This document shows, piece by piece, positions 50,720 to 61,508 of a DNA stretch of 64,000 bases. The stretch comes from Cardiobacteriaceae bacterium TAE3-ERU3. GTDB lineage: Bacteria; Pseudomonadota; Gammaproteobacteria; Cardiobacteriales; Cardiobacteriaceae. A program made the translations under genes and the position numbers. Location: the NCBI GenBank assembly GCA_019218315.1, contig JAHUUI010000004.1, forward strand, positions 62,001 to 126,000, given 5' to 3'. The stretch's first letter is position 1; each line of letters starts with the position of its first letter. The notes under the pieces were generated by a model. That model was not told where the DNA came from. It ran no database searches and was given only the letters and a program-made list of their open reading frames with translations.

Positions 50720-51523
50720 ATGCATCCGATGCTCACCATTGCCAAGCGCGCCGCCGAAGAAGCAGGCCGCGTCATCCAACAAGGCTACCGCCAACTCGAT
50801 CAAATTCAGGCGCAGGAAAAATCCCCCGGCGACTTCGTCAGCATCGTCGACCAACGCGCTGAGCAAGTCATCAAATCCGTCCTGCTCGACAAATTCCCAA
50901 GCCACAGTATTCTTGGCGAAGAAAGCGGCGAAACCAATGCCGAGCGCAACGACGGGCAATACCAATGGGTCATTGATCCTCTTGATGGCACCAATAACTT
51001 CTTACACGGCATCGCACAATTTGCCGTATCTATCGCATTGCTCAAAAATGGCAAACTCGAAGCCGGTATCGTTTATAACCCCGTCACAGATGAAACCTTT
51101 ACCGCAGCCAAAGGCCAAGGCGCTCAGCTCAACGGGCGTAAAATCCGCGCAGGCGGGCAAAAAGAGCCATCACGTGCCATTATCGGCACCGGTTTCCCAT
51201 TCAAAAGCCCTGAATTAATGCCAACACAGAAAGCCTGTGTCTCAAGCGTCCTCGATACCTTCCCGGATATCCGCCGCCTCGGCTCAGCCGCACTCGATAT
51301 CTGCTTTGTTGCCTGTGGCCGCCTCGATGGCTTCTACGAAATGGATCTGCAGCCGTGGGATATGGCCGCCGGCATCCTGATTGCCCAAGAAGCAGGCGTC
51401 ATTGTGACCGACTTTAACGACAAGCAAAACATGCTCGAAAACGGTCAAGTTGCCTGTGGCAACCCACACATGCACAAAGCATTGCTCACCGCCCTACGCC
51501 CTGCATTACAGCAATCAATCTAA
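50720..51523 (+). CDS. suhB: Inositol-1-monophosphatase family protein SuhB
   Basis: 267 residues. Lithium-sensitive, Mg-dependent phosphatase; in E. coli it also joins the rRNA antitermination complex. Metal and catalytic motifs: GEESGE, WVIDPLDGTNNFLHG and WDMAAGILIAQEAG. RBS AAGGAATTGAC. It begins 112 bases after moeB and probably has its own promoter; 14 bases separate it from mutS. Confidence 0.95.
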   Translation: MHPMLTIAKRAAEEAGRVIQQGYRQLDQIQAQEKSPGDFVSIVDQRAEQVIKSVLLDKFPSHSILGEESGETNAERNDGQYQWVIDPLDGTNNFLHGIAQFAVSIALLKNGKLEAGIVYNPVTDETFTAAKGQGAQLNGRKIRAGGQKEPSRAIIGTGFPFKSPELMPTQKACVSSVLDTFPDIRRLGSAALDICFVACGRLDGFYEMDLQPWDMAAGILIAQEAGVIVTDFNDKQNMLENGQVACGNPHMHKALLTALRPALQQSI

Positions 51524-51537
51524 CAACCTAATCGCCT

Positions 51538-54177
51538 ATGAGTAACAGCACCAAACTGAACGTCGCGGACCATACCCCGATGATGCAGCAATATCTGCAC
51601 ATCAAAAAGGACTACCCCGACATCCTGGTGCTCTACCGCATGGGCGATTTCTACGAATTATTTTTTGACGACGCCCACTGCGCCGGCAAACTGCTCGGCA
51701 TCAGTGTCACCACCCGCGGCAAATCAGCCGGTGAACCCATACCGATGGCGGGCGTCCCCGTCCATGCTCTGGAAAACTACGTCGCCAAGCTGATCAAGCA
51801 AGGCCAATCAGCAGTCATCTGCGAACAAATCGGCGACCCAGCGACCAGTAAAGGGCCGGTCGAGCGCGCGGTAACGCGCATCATCACGCCCGGCACCGTC
51901 ACCGACGACGGCCTGCTCGATGAACACTCAGACAACATCCTGCTCTGCCTCGCACCGCTGAAAAACGACCACTACGTCGCCGCCTACGCCGACATCAGCA
52001 GTGCACGCTTTATCCTCAGCGAAGCACTCACTCTAGACGACTTACGCGCACTCATCGAACGCCTGCGCCCAGCCGAAATTCTCATGCCGGAATCGTGTCG
52101 CCTGCCCAATTTCCCGCAGCAAAAGCGCCCTCGCCGCCAGCCCGACTGGTACTTTGACCGCGACAGCGCCACGCAACTCCTGCAAGAGCACTTTCAGGTC
52201 AATCATCTCGACGGCTTTGGCATTGATGCTGATGACCCAGCTATCAGCGTCGCTGGCTGCCTGCTGCAATACCTGCACGACACCCATCGCCAAACCTTAC
52301 CGCCTCTGAGCGCACCGAAAAAAGAAACCCGCAACAACAATCTCATTCTCGATGCTGCCACACGGCGCAACCTTGAACTCGAATACACCCTGAGTGGCGA
52401 CCACAAGCACAGCCTCACCGGCATCATCAACCTCTGCCAAAGCCCAGCAGGCAGCCGCAACCTGCGCCGCTGGATTAACCTGCCGCTCACTGACCACGAC
52501 CACATCAATACCCGCCTCGATGCCGTTGCCGCACTGATTGATGCTGATGAACGCACTACGCTGCGCGACCAACTGCGCCACATCGCCGACATCGAACGCA
52601 TCACCACGCGTATTGCCATGGGTAGCGCCCGCCCGCGCGAACTTGCACAACTGCGCGACACACTGGCCCTTCTGCCCGCACTCGCTGAAACGCTCGCGCC
52701 TGCGGCCAAACACAGTGCCCAACTTGAAGCGTACCTGCCCGCATTTGGCGCATTTACCGAACTCGCCGCCCACCTCGACAAAGCCCTTGTTGAAACCCCA
52801 CCACTGCTACTCAAGGATGGGGGTATTTTCGCTGACGGCTATCACGCCAAACTCGACGAACTCAACCACCTTGAGCGCGACAGCAATGCCATCCTCACTG
52901 AGATGGAAGCCAAAGAACGCGAAACCAGCGGTGTCAGTAACCTTAAAATGGGCTACAACCGCGTGCACGGCTTTTACATCGAAATCTCACGCCGCGACAG
53001 CGAACAAGCACCCACACATTGGATACGCCGCCAAACCCTGAAAAGCAGCGAACGCTACATCACCGATGAACTCAAGCAACTCGAAGACCGCATCTTGAGC
53101 GCACGCGACGACGCACTAGCGCTCGAAAAAACACTCTACGACGAACTGCTCGGCCGCATCGACAGCCAGCGCGACGACCTCTACCACTGCGCTACTGCTC
53201 TCGCTGAAACCGACACCCTCGCCGGTTTTGCCGAACTCGCGGTCACGCGCCATTACTGCCGCCCACAATTCAGCAACAGTGCCCGCTTCGATATCAAGGC
53301 CGGACGCCACCCTGTCGTCGAAGCCAGCCTCGACGCCCCCTTTATCGCCAACGACCTTAATCTTTCCAAAAAGCGCCGCTTACTGATCATCACCGGCCCG
53401 AACATGGGCGGTAAATCCACTTATATGCGGCAAAATGCCTTGATTGCCATTCTCGCTCATGCCGGTAGTTACGTCCCTGCTGACAGCGCCCACATTGGTA
53501 AACTCACACGCATATTCACCCGCATCGGCGCCAGCGACGATCTCGCAGGCGGGCGCTCAACCTTCATGGTTGAAATGACCGAAACCGCAAACATACTCAA
53601 CAATGCCGACCAACACAGCCTTGTCATCATGGATGAAGTCGGCCGTGGCACCAGTACCTACGACGGCCTATCACTGGCATGGGCAACCGCCGAACGCCTT
53701 AACCGCGACAACCAAGCCCTAACCCTGTTTGCTACCCACTACTTCGAGTTAACCGCGCTTACTGATAACCATAAGACCGTACACAACATCCACCTCGATG
53801 CGGTTGAGCACAAGGACAACATCGTCTTTATGCATCAAGTGCAAGACGGTGCGGCAAGCCGCAGCTACGGCCTGCAAGTTGCCAAACTTGCCGGCGTCCC
53901 CACCGACGTCATCCATGCTGCTACTCAAAAAATGCGTCAACTTGAAGCAGTGCGCGATCATGGTCCGGCAAAAATGGCACAAACCGCCCTCATCCCTGAC
54001 TTACAACCAGAACCAACGTCCAATAAGCCAGCAGCCAAGCCTTCAGCACCCGAGGTTGACCCTGCGACCATTGAACTGATCAATACCATCCGCAACACCG
54101 ATCCAGACGAACTCACGCCCAAAGCCGCCCACGAGCTAATCTATCAGTGGCGTAAACAGCTACGGCATTCAAACTAG
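51538..54177 (+). CDS. mutS: DNA mismatch repair protein MutS
   Basis: 879 residues, slightly longer than E. coli (853). Mismatch-binding motif [11 protein letters not shown] (Phe-Xaa-Glu), connector and lever domains, Walker [10 protein letters not shown], Walker [20 protein letters not shown] and the signature-type ATHYFELT. A proline/alanine-rich stretch near 825-840 precedes the C-terminal tetramer tail ([19 protein letters not shown]). No clear Shine-Dalgarno; it may rely on coupling to suhB. Confidence 0.98.
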   Translation: MSNSTKLNVADHTPMMQQYLHIKKDYPDILVLYRMGDFYELFFDDAHCAGKLLGISVTTRGKSAGEPIPMAGVPVHALENYVAKLIKQGQSAVICEQIGDPATSKGPVERAVTRIITPGTVTDDGLLDEHSDNILLCLAPLKNDHYVAAYADISSARFILSEALTLDDLRALIERLRPAEILMPESCRLPNFPQQKRPRRQPDWYFDRDSATQLLQEHFQVNHLDGFGIDADDPAISVAGCLLQYLHDTHRQTLPPLSAPKKETRNNNLILDAATRRNLELEYTLSGDHKHSLTGIINLCQSPAGSRNLRRWINLPLTDHDHINTRLDAVAALIDADERTTLRDQLRHIADIERITTRIAMGSARPRELAQLRDTLALLPALAETLAPAAKHSAQLEAYLPAFGAFTELAAHLDKALVETPPLLLKDGGIFADGYHAKLDELNHLERDSNAILTEMEAKERETSGVSNLKMGYNRVHGFYIEISRRDSEQAPTHWIRRQTLKSSERYITDELKQLEDRILSARDDALALEKTLYDELLGRIDSQRDDLYHCATALAETDTLAGFAELAVTRHYCRPQFSNSARFDIKAGRHPVVEASLDAPFIANDLNLSKKRRLLIITGPNMGGKSTYMRQNALIAILAHAGSYVPADSAHIGKLTRIFTRIGASDDLAGGRSTFMVEMTETANILNNADQHSLVIMDEVGRGTSTYDGLSLAWATAERLNRDNQALTLFATHYFELTALTDNHKTVHNIHLDAVEHKDNIVFMHQVQDGAASRSYGLQVAKLAGVPTDVIHAATQKMRQLEAVRDHGPAKMAQTALIPDLQPEPTSNKPAAKPSAPEVDPATIELINTIRNTDPDELTPKAAHELIYQWRKQLRHSN

Positions 54178-54189
54178 GAAGTTATTTAT

Positions 54190-54222
54190 AAACACCTACT
54201 AACAAACAGTTAATAGGTGTTT
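54190..54222. terminator. Hairpin between convergent mutS and cdd
   Basis: AAACACCTA (54190-54198) and TAGGTGTTT (54214-54222) form a 9-bp stem around a 15-base loop. A/T-rich flanks but no strong U-tract on either strand; a weak shared terminator. Confidence 0.5.
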
Positions 54223-54236
54223 AATCAAATAGCCCT

Positions 54237-55070
54237 CTAACCCGGCAGGACAGGTATCACCCTCAATTTAGGTACATTCAGACTTTGCCACAAGGCATTG
54301 GCATGCACCGCTTGGCCATGGCCGGGAACACGAGCCATTGCTGCATCAACGATGCTATCAGTATCCAATCCGCGTAGATGCAATAAATTCAGTGCCGCTT
54401 GTAGTGGCGGTAGGCTCGGGTTATAAGCGGCATTTTCAGCGTAACGGCCAGTGATGATGCTTTTGTCTTTGAGTAATAACGCAACCCCGGCATATGCGCC
54501 ACTATAAGGTGCGTGACTGTACTGTGCGGCATCAATGGCCGCTTGCATCAAATCATCTTCGACCGCTATGGTGGCCTTGAGCTCAACTCGCGATTGATCA
54601 AGCAGGCGTTCACTCATACCCAAGTGCGCAGGGCCAAAGTCATGTGGCAAGATGCCATGCAATGGTAAATTCTGTTCCTCAGGCAAATGAATGCGTATTT
54701 GATCACTGTCACGCAATTCGTTCATGAACTGTCGACAATGCCCACACGGTGGATAATTGACGATCACATGGCGGATTTCCCTTGCCCCGCGCGACCATGC
54801 ATGCGCTATCGCACTCTGCTCGGCATGCACAGTTTGCCCCATCGCGGCGCCAGCATATTCCTGATTGACGCCAGCATAGGCATTGCCTTCATCATCAATC
54901 ACGATAGCACCAACCTGAAATTGCGACACAGGTACAACGGCAAGCTGCTTGATTTCATCAAGCAGGCTTAATGCATATTTGATCTGCGCAGTTAGGTCTT
55001 CTCCCCACGTTTTCACGATGGCTGACGACCAAAAAACACCACCATTTGCGAGCTGTTTTTCCATGCTCAT
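54237..55070 (-). CDS. cdd: Cytidine deaminase
   Basis: 277 residues, two-domain dimeric type as in E. coli. Zinc site [13 protein letters not shown] (catalytic Glu) with PPCGHC supplying two Cys; the C-terminal half is the degenerate second deaminase domain ([17 protein letters not shown], then [17 protein letters not shown]). I start at 55070: GAGG is 8 bases upstream, while the GTG at 55076 is only 2 bases from it. Converts cytidine and deoxycytidine to uridine forms. Divergent from nupC. Confidence 0.95.
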   Translation of the reverse strand: MSMEKQLANGGVFWSSAIVKTWGEDLTAQIKYALSLLDEIKQLAVVPVSQFQVGAIVIDDEGNAYAGVNQEYAGAAMGQTVHAEQSAIAHAWSRGAREIRHVIVNYPPCGHCRQFMNELRDSDQIRIHLPEEQNLPLHGILPHDFGPAHLGMSERLLDQSRVELKATIAVEDDLMQAAIDAAQYSHAPYSGAYAGVALLLKDKSIITGRYAENAAYNPSLPPLQAALNLLHLRGLDTDSIVDAAMARVPGHGQAVHANALWQSLNVPKLRVIPVLPG

Positions 55071-55181
55071 ATCCACTACCTCATTGCTAAATATATGGGT
55101 AATTATAAGCCTTTACTACCAATACAAAAGGTGCATATCGCATCTGCAAAAATGAGCAAGCTAATGCAGCATTATAAGTTG

Positions 55182-55210
55182 TTTACTATATTGCCTATAT
55201 GTCATACACT
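55182..55210 (+). promoter_or_regulatory. Probable sigma70 promoter of nupC
   Basis: TTTACT (55182-55187), 17 bases, TACACT (55205-55210), 37 bases before the nupC ATG. Both hexamers are near consensus. No convincing CRP or CytR site is seen. Confidence 0.5.
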
Positions 55211-55247
55211 GCGTGCTTTCTGCACTTCAACAAGGTACTTCTCCAAC

Positions 55248-56543
55248 ATGAGCATCGCTATTAGCTTTCTCGGTATGGCAACACTGATCCTTCTTGCCAT
55301 CATCGTCTCCAATAACCGCCGTGCAATCAATATCCGTACGGTTTCACTGGCTTTTTTACTGCAATTCGCCATCGGCGCATTGGTGCTGTTTGTCCCAATC
55401 GGTCAACAGGCGCTGAATAAGGCATCAGAAGGTGTCGCATGGGTCATCGGCTTTGGTAATCAGGGTATTGAATTCCTGTTTGGCGGCTTGATTAGCGACA
55501 AAATGTTTGAAGTATTTGGCGGTGGTGGATTCATCTTTGCTCTGCGCGTACTGCCAATGATCATCTTTTTCTCGTCATTGATCGCTGTACTTTACTACCT
55601 CGGCATCATGCAGTGGATCATTCGTATTCTTGGTGGTGGCCTGCATAAACTACTCGGCACATCACGTGCTGAATCCATGTCTGCTGCAGCTAATATCTTT
55701 GTCGGCCAGACTGAAGCACCACTGGTGGTTAAGCCGTTTATCGCGCGCATGACTCAGTCCGAGCTGTTCGCCGTCATGAGCTGTGGTCTTGCTTCGGTTG
55801 CCGGTTCAGTACTCGCAGGTTATGCCGCGATGGGCGTTCCCCTGCCTTACCTGCTTGCAGCATCATTTATGTCTGCACCGGGCGGCTTGTTATTCGCCAA
55901 GCTGATCGTACCGGAAACAGAAAAGCCGGAAAGTAACGAACACATGGTCGATACGTTCACCGCTGAAGATGAAGATGCGCCTACAAACGTCATCGACGCT
56001 GCAGCAACTGGTGCAACTACCGGTATGCACATCGCCATGAACGTCGGCGCAATGTTGCTCGCCTTCATCGCGATCATTGCCCTGTTCAACGGTATCATTG
56101 GCGGAATCGGCGGCTTGTTTGGCGCTGACAACCTGACCCTTGAGCAAATCCTCGGCTGGATCTTCGCACCTTTGGCGTGGCTGATCGGCGCAACCGGTAA
56201 TGAAGCACAGCTGGCTGGCTCGTTCATCGGCCAGAAGTTGGTCGTCAATGAATTTGTTGCCTACAGCTCATTCATGGAATACCTCAAAGATCCTGCGACT
56301 GCTGCGGCATTGAGTCCAAAAACACAAGCGATTATCTCTTTTGCGCTGTGTGGTTTCGCAAACTTCAGTTCAATCGCAATTCTGGTCGGCGGCCTGACCA
56401 TTATGGCGCCAAATCGCCGTAAGGATGTCGCACGCTTTGGTATCCGCGCACTGATTGCCGGTACATTATCTAACCTGATGAGTGCGACCATTGCTGGTTT
56501 ATTCATCGGTCTCGCTGGTACAGCAGCATTAAACCTCGTTTAA
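55248..56543 (+). CDS. nupC: Concentrative nucleoside transporter NupC
   Basis: 431 residues, inner membrane, CNT family, H+ or Na+ coupled. Marks: [38 protein letters not shown] (nucleoside site), [27 protein letters not shown] and [12 protein letters not shown] start at 55248 since the first helix begins at [12 protein letters not shown]; the longer frame from 55095 adds 51 residues with no homology or RBS. AAGG stands 12 bases upstream. Feeds cdd, deoA and deoC. Confidence 0.95.
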   Translation: MSIAISFLGMATLILLAIIVSNNRRAINIRTVSLAFLLQFAIGALVLFVPIGQQALNKASEGVAWVIGFGNQGIEFLFGGLISDKMFEVFGGGGFIFALRVLPMIIFFSSLIAVLYYLGIMQWIIRILGGGLHKLLGTSRAESMSAAANIFVGQTEAPLVVKPFIARMTQSELFAVMSCGLASVAGSVLAGYAAMGVPLPYLLAASFMSAPGGLLFAKLIVPETEKPESNEHMVDTFTAEDEDAPTNVIDAAATGATTGMHIAMNVGAMLLAFIAIIALFNGIIGGIGGLFGADNLTLEQILGWIFAPLAWLIGATGNEAQLAGSFIGQKLVVNEFVAYSSFMEYLKDPATAAALSPKTQAIISFALCGFANFSSIAILVGGLTIMAPNRRKDVARFGIRALIAGTLSNLMSATIAGLFIGLAGTAALNLV

Positions 56544-56561
56544 TATCCAGCTACTGACAGC

Positions 56562-56595
56562 AAGCGCCGTGCCCATTGGGTATGGCGCTTTTTTT
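56562..56595 (+). terminator. Rho-independent terminator after nupC
   Basis: AAGCGCCGTGCCC (56562-56574), loop ATT, GGGTATGGCGCTT (56578-56590), then TTTTT: 13 pairs with two G-T wobbles. Confidence 0.92.
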
Positions 56596-56683
56596 ATACC
56601 CATCGACACTCGCCAAACCAAGGCAGCCATGGTGTAGAATAGTCGTTTGAGATATTGTTTAAAGCAAAGGAACAAGAGCTATC

Positions 56684-57433
56684 ATGAGCACATTTAACGC
56701 CCAACAAATCGTAGCGTTGATTGATCTTACGTCACTCAACGAAACAGACACCCCGGCTGACATCCACAAGCTGTGCAGCAAAGCTAGCAATAGCGCGGGA
56801 ACCGTCGCCGCAGTGTGCGTCTACCCACACCTGATTAAAGCTGCTCGCGAAGGCCTCGAAAAAGCAAATATCAGTGGCGTTGCCATCGCCACTGTGGTCA
56901 ATTTTCCTCACGGCCGTGATTCGGTTGAAAAAACCGTCCACGAGACGCGCAAAGCCATTGAACACGGTGCAGATGAAATCGACGTCGTTCTGCCTTATGA
57001 GGCAATGATGAAGGGTGATGAACAGCATGCCAGCGAGTTGCTCACCGCCGTCTGCCAAGAAGCGCACGCGCATAAGCGACTGGTCAAAGTCATTCTCGAA
57101 ACAGGCGCATTGGAAACAGAAGAAAATATTATCCGCGCCTGTGAACTCTCTATTGAAGCAGGTACTGACTTCCTCAAAACGTCAACTGGCAAAATCAAGG
57201 TTGGTGCAACACCCGAAGCCGTTGACTTGATGATTGAATCCATTAATGCCGAACACGTCACCCGTGAAGTTGGCATCAAAATTTCCGGCGGCGTACGCAC
57301 TCAGGCAGATGCACAAAACTATCTCGAACTGATTGAGTCGCGCATGAGCGATAGCTGGATTAACCCGCAGCATGTGCGTATCGGTGCATCATCGCTACTT
57401 GATGAGCTGCTGCAAAATAACCAAATCGGTTAA
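56684..57433 (+). CDS. deoC: Deoxyribose-phosphate aldolase
   Basis: 249 residues. Splits deoxyribose 5-phosphate to glyceraldehyde 3-phosphate and acetaldehyde. The Schiff-base lysine is in DFLKTSTGKIKVGAT, with ISGGVRTQADAQNYL and ADEIDVVLPYEAMM also typical of the E. coli-type enzyme. RBS AAAGGAACAAG. Nine bases before deoA, so both are one operon for deoxynucleoside catabolism. Confidence 0.96.
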   Translation: MSTFNAQQIVALIDLTSLNETDTPADIHKLCSKASNSAGTVAAVCVYPHLIKAAREGLEKANISGVAIATVVNFPHGRDSVEKTVHETRKAIEHGADEIDVVLPYEAMMKGDEQHASELLTAVCQEAHAHKRLVKVILETGALETEENIIRACELSIEAGTDFLKTSTGKIKVGATPEAVDLMIESINAEHVTREVGIKISGGVRTQADAQNYLELIESRMSDSWINPQHVRIGASSLLDELLQNNQIG

Positions 57434-57442
57434 GGAGAGAAC

Positions 57443-58777
57443 ATGGCACGTTTACTACCACAGGAAATTATCCGTAAAAAACGCGACCACGGCGTCCTCA
57501 CTGACGAAGAAATTGCCTTTTTCGTACGCGGCGTCACCGATGAAAGTATCAGTGAAGGGCAAATTGCTGCACTGTGCATGGCGATCTTTTTCAATGACCT
57601 CAATATTGACGAACGCACTGCTCTGACGCTTGCCATGCGCGACAGTGGCGATTCATTGGACTGGCAAAATGCCGGCCTCAATGGTCCGGTCGTCGATAAG
57701 CACTCAACCGGCGGCGTCGGTGACGTTGTCTCGCTGATGCTTGCGCCAATGATCGCAGCATGTGGCGGCTACGTACCGATGATTTCCGGCCGTGGTCTTG
57801 GCCACACCGGCGGTACGCTGGATAAGCTCGAATCTATCCCCGGCTTCGGTATGTACCCAAGCTCGGATGAACTGCGTCACATCGTCAAAAACGTCGGCTG
57901 TGCGATTATCGGACAAACCGGTAACCTTGCCCCAGCCGACCGCAAAATCTATGCGACCCGCGACGTCACAGCCACAGTCGAATCCATCTCACTGATTACC
58001 GCGTCAATTTTGTCGAAGAAGCTCGCTGAAGGGCTCGATAGCTTGGTTATGGACGTCAAGGTCGGCAACGGTGCATTCATGCCTACCTACGAGAAATCAC
58101 AGGCGCTCGCACAATCAATTGTCGATGTTGCTAACCACGCTGGTTGTAATACCACCGCCCTACTTACCGACATGAATCAGGTACTCGCTTCAAGCGCTGG
58201 TAATGCCGTCGAAGTTGCCGAAGCAGTACGCTTCCTGCGCAATGAGAACGTCAATCCACGTCTGAAAGAAATCACCATGGCGCTGTGTGCAGAAATTCTT
58301 GTCAATGCTGATTTGGCTGGCACTCGTGATGAAGCGCGCAATTCACTGCAAACCGTTCTCGACAATGGTAAAGCAGCTGAGCGCTTTGATCATATGGTCA
58401 TCGCTCAAGGCGGGCCGGATAACTTCTGTAGCAGCTACAAGCGTCACCTCGGTCAGGCCAAAATCATCAAGCCATTGATGGCTCCACAAGCTGGCTTCAT
58501 CAGCAGCGTTGATACGCGTGGCGTTGGTGTTGCGGTGATCAACCTTGGTGGTGGTCGCCGCCTCGCAGCGGACAAAATCAACCACAAAGTTGGTTTTGAC
58601 GATATCCTCGGCCTTGGTAGCGCCGTTGACAGTCAGACTCCAATTGTCACTATCCATGCAGACAGTGAGGACGACTGGGAGCAGGCTGCACAAGATTATC
58701 TCGCAGCAATCACCATCAGCGACAGTAAACCAGAAGATAATCCGATGGTTTACGAGACGATCACAGCCAGTAATTAA
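57443..58777 (+). CDS. deoA: Thymidine phosphorylase
   Basis: 444 residues. Cleaves thymidine and deoxyuridine with phosphate. Signature [20 protein letters not shown] (about 87-105), [20 protein letters not shown], and [17 protein letters not shown] are complete. RBS AAGGAGAGA. The product deoxyribose 1-phosphate goes to the deo pathway (deoB not in the window). Confidence 0.97.
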   Translation: MARLLPQEIIRKKRDHGVLTDEEIAFFVRGVTDESISEGQIAALCMAIFFNDLNIDERTALTLAMRDSGDSLDWQNAGLNGPVVDKHSTGGVGDVVSLMLAPMIAACGGYVPMISGRGLGHTGGTLDKLESIPGFGMYPSSDELRHIVKNVGCAIIGQTGNLAPADRKIYATRDVTATVESISLITASILSKKLAEGLDSLVMDVKVGNGAFMPTYEKSQALAQSIVDVANHAGCNTTALLTDMNQVLASSAGNAVEVAEAVRFLRNENVNPRLKEITMALCAEILVNADLAGTRDEARNSLQTVLDNGKAAERFDHMVIAQGGPDNFCSSYKRHLGQAKIIKPLMAPQAGFISSVDTRGVGVAVINLGGGRRLAADKINHKVGFDDILGLGSAVDSQTPIVTIHADSEDDWEQAAQDYLAAITISDSKPEDNPMVYETITASN

Positions 58778-58796
58778 CATCCTGGCTTTCACTCAA

Positions 58797-58822
58797 CACG
58801 GCGGCATCTCGATGCCGCCGTG
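58797..58822. terminator. Hairpin between convergent deoA and rlmD
   Basis: CACGGCGGCAT (58797-58807), loop CTCG, ATGCCGCCGTG (58812-58822): perfect 11-bp G/C-rich stem. The T-run is short on both sides, but the location fits a shared transcription stop. Confidence 0.65.
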
Positions 58823-58828
58823 CTGCGT

Positions 58829-60106
58829 TTAATCGCGCAGAAACATCACCATACTTTCCACATGTGCTGTTTGCGGAAACATATTGATGATACCACCCTG
58901 CGCTGCACGATAGCCTTTCCCAACCAGCACTTTGGCATCGCGTGCCAAGGTTGATGGATTGCACGACACATAAACGATTTTCTGAGGCATGCTTTTCTTC
59001 GCTAATGCCTCAACCACTGCCTGCGCACCTGCACGCGGCGGATCGAGCAGCCACGCATCTGCTTTGCCCCAGCGCTGAATATCTTTTGCCGTCACAGCAA
59101 ACAAATCTGCACGTTCAGCAGTCAGTTGATCTGCTAAATTTTGCGTCTTAGCCGTTTCCCGCAGACGATTGACCATTGCTTGCACACCTTCGATCGCTAA
59201 CACATTTGCACCGACTTTTGCCATTGGCACGGCAAAATTGCCCAGACCGCAGAATAGATCCAAAATCCGCTGTCCATGCTCAATAGACAAAAGCGACAAT
59301 GCTTGCGCAACCATCGCCTGATTCATTGCGGCATTGACTTGGGTAAAGTCATCAGGGGTAAAAGGCAGCTGTGTATGTACTGTAGGGCTAAAGGTCAATG
59401 CTGGCTCTTGTACTGGCTCTACATAGCCATGCCCATGCCGCCAGACTTGCCATTCTTGCGCTTGTTGCTCTTGCCAGCCGAGGACGGCTTGTGTCGCTTT
59501 TTTGTGCCATTGCTGTGATTTCAGCCCAACCACCACTGCACTATCACCGACGTTTAGTGACACCTCCTCTACTTTCAGCGGAAGCAGCGCGGCAAGAAGA
59601 GTACGCAATGCAGGAAAAGCCTCACTGATACGTGCATCAAGTACCAGACAACTATCCACATCAACCACACGGTGTGACTGTCGCCCTTTGAAGCCAAGCA
59701 AAACTGCCCCACCAACATAAGCGACTGACAAGCGCGCACGGCTGCGGTAATGCCAGGGGTCACCGGAAAGTGCTGGCAAAATTACTTCCGGCCGCACACC
59801 ACCCAAGCGCTCAAGCTGCTCCAGCCATAATTGCTGCTTGGCTTCAATTTGCCAATCTGCATCACTGTGCTGCAAATCACAGCCTCCGCAGCTATTGTAA
59901 TACACACAGCTCGGCTCAACGCGCATTGGCGCAGCGGAGAGTACTGCTTTGGTTTGTGCTTCTGCAAAACGCTTTTTATCACGTGTGATGTGGATACGTA
60001 CCCGTTCACCGGGCAAAGCACCACTGACGAATACTGCTTTACCATCGAGTCGAGCAACGCCACGCCCTTGATAATCCAGTGATTCGATCACTGCTTCACT
60101 GTTCAT
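58829..60106 (-). CDS. rlmD: 23S rRNA (uracil-1939-C5)-methyltransferase RlmD
   Basis: 425 residues. TRAM domain at the N-terminus (about 1-55), then the 4Fe-4S cysteines (CVYYNSCGGCDLQH, the fourth Cys earlier or later as CLVLDA), SAM site LDLFCGLGNFAVPMAKVG, catalytic VSCNPSTLARD and LDPPRAGAQ. Family hallmarks make it RlmD rather than TrmA or RlmC. Ends the minus-strand run; 29 bases after menA. Confidence 0.93.
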   Translation of the reverse strand: MNSEAVIESLDYQGRGVARLDGKAVFVSGALPGERVRIHITRDKKRFAEAQTKAVLSAAPMRVEPSCVYYNSCGGCDLQHSDADWQIEAKQQLWLEQLERLGGVRPEVILPALSGDPWHYRSRARLSVAYVGGAVLLGFKGRQSHRVVDVDSCLVLDARISEAFPALRTLLAALLPLKVEEVSLNVGDSAVVVGLKSQQWHKKATQAVLGWQEQQAQEWQVWRHGHGYVEPVQEPALTFSPTVHTQLPFTPDDFTQVNAAMNQAMVAQALSLLSIEHGQRILDLFCGLGNFAVPMAKVGANVLAIEGVQAMVNRLRETAKTQNLADQLTAERADLFAVTAKDIQRWGKADAWLLDPPRAGAQAVVEALAKKSMPQKIVYVSCNPSTLARDAKVLVGKGYRAAQGGIINMFPQTAHVESMVMFLRD

Positions 60107-60135
60107 CCTGCCTCACCCGATAATATCTTTGATTT

Positions 60136-61044
60136 TTATTGAAATAATAGTGCCGACAATACAGTCCCAACCACGAACAAGCCATTGACCAACAGATTAA
60201 TAACCACGATGGCCGGCAATTCTGCACCAACTTTATGTGCGCTGGTGGCGAGTCGCAGGCGATGAATATGTTTGATCAGCATTGGCATCAAAATAATGCA
60301 GAGCAGCACACCCCATTGCCGAGCCATCAATGCAAACATCAAATAGCACAGTAACCCAGCAAATAATACACAGCCATAAAGTAACAGTGCATACTTACGA
60401 CCCAGAAAAACCGCAACAGTATGCTTGCCGGCATCGCGATCATTATCCAGATCACGCAAATTGTTAATCATGAGTACAGCCGCCGCAAACAAACCACAAC
60501 CACACGCCACAATCCACAGACTTGAATTAATCTGATGCGTCTGCAGGTAATAACTTCCCATCACGGCAAGCAAGCCGAAAAAAACAAATACCGCAATTTC
60601 TCCAAGCCCGTAATAGCCGTAAGCATAGCGCCCAACCGTATAACCAACTGCGGCAAGCATCGACAAAATACCCAAAACAGCAAAATCGGCGACCTGCACC
60701 CACTGATCAAATGCAAGAAATAGCAGAGACGCCCCGAGCAGCAACACCAATAGCGCACATACCCACATACAGCGCCGCACAGCGCGCAAAGACAATGCAC
60801 CACTGGCAACCATTCGAACTGGCCCGATACGCTGATCATCTGTACCGCGCTTGCCATCGCCATAATCGTTAGCGATGTTGGATAAAGATTGCAAAGCAAT
60901 GGTCGTCGCCAGCATCAGGGCAAATAACACTACACTAAACTGACCATCACGCCACGCCACCGCATTACCGGGCAACATAACGGCAATACCGAGCAACAAC
61001 GTGCGAGGGCGAATAAGCGCGAGTAAAACGGATAATCGCAGCAT
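60136..61044 (-). CDS. menA: 1,4-dihydroxy-2-naphthoate octaprenyltransferase MenA
   Basis: 302 residues, about nine helices, UbiA family. Two Asp-rich motifs: NDYGDGKRGTDD (about 59-70) and NNLRDLDNDRDAGK (about 193-206). Makes demethylmenaquinone, so the organism uses menaquinone, consistent with anaerobic respiration. The ATG shares one base with the trmL stop (TGATG). Confidence 0.94.
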   Translation of the reverse strand: MLRLSVLLALIRPRTLLLGIAVMLPGNAVAWRDGQFSVVLFALMLATTIALQSLSNIANDYGDGKRGTDDQRIGPVRMVASGALSLRAVRRCMWVCALLVLLLGASLLFLAFDQWVQVADFAVLGILSMLAAVGYTVGRYAYGYYGLGEIAVFVFFGLLAVMGSYYLQTHQINSSLWIVACGCGLFAAAVLMINNLRDLDNDRDAGKHTVAVFLGRKYALLLYGCVLFAGLLCYLMFALMARQWGVLLCIILMPMLIKHIHRLRLATSAHKVGAELPAIVVINLLVNGLFVVGTVLSALLFQ

Positions 61045-61508
61045 CAGCGCAAACCATCAAAGCCGGTTTGGCGCAGTGCTTCATAAAGCACGACCGCCGC
61101 GGCATTGGATAAATTCATACTGCGTGATTCTGCATGCATTGGTAAGCGCAATTTTTGTACATCCGGTAGAAAAGCATGAACTTCTGCACTCAATCCCGCT
61201 GTTTCACTGCCAAACAGCAGGACATCACCTGCGCTAAAAGTAGCATCATAGACACTACGCTGGCCGCGTGTGGTCAATGCCCAAATGGTTTTACCGTGCA
61301 TGGCTGTAGCGAATTGTGCCCAATTATCGTGATGCTGCACGGCAGCAAATTCTGCATAGTCCATACCCGCACGGCGCAGGCGCTTATCGTCCCACACAAA
61401 ACCAAGCGGATGGATCAAGTGCAACGTTGTCGCAGTATTGGCACACAGGCGGATGATATTGCCGGTATTGGGCGGGATTTGCGGTTGAAATAAAGCAACA
61501 TGCATCAT
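61044..61508 (-). CDS. trmL: tRNA (cytidine/uridine-2'-O-)-methyltransferase TrmL
   Basis: 154 residues, SPOUT fold. Methylates the wobble base of tRNA-Leu. Marks: FQPQIPPNTGNIIRLCANT, LLFGSETAGLS and the knot LRLPMHAESRSMNLSNAAAVVLYEAL. I start at 61508 (ATG overlapping the MATE stop); the longer frame from 61535 is inside the MATE gene. Small operon member. Confidence 0.95.
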   Translation of the reverse strand: MMHVALFQPQIPPNTGNIIRLCANTATTLHLIHPLGFVWDDKRLRRAGMDYAEFAAVQHHDNWAQFATAMHGKTIWALTTRGQRSVYDATFSAGDVLLFGSETAGLSAEVHAFLPDVQKLRLPMHAESRSMNLSNAAAVVLYEALRQTGFDGLR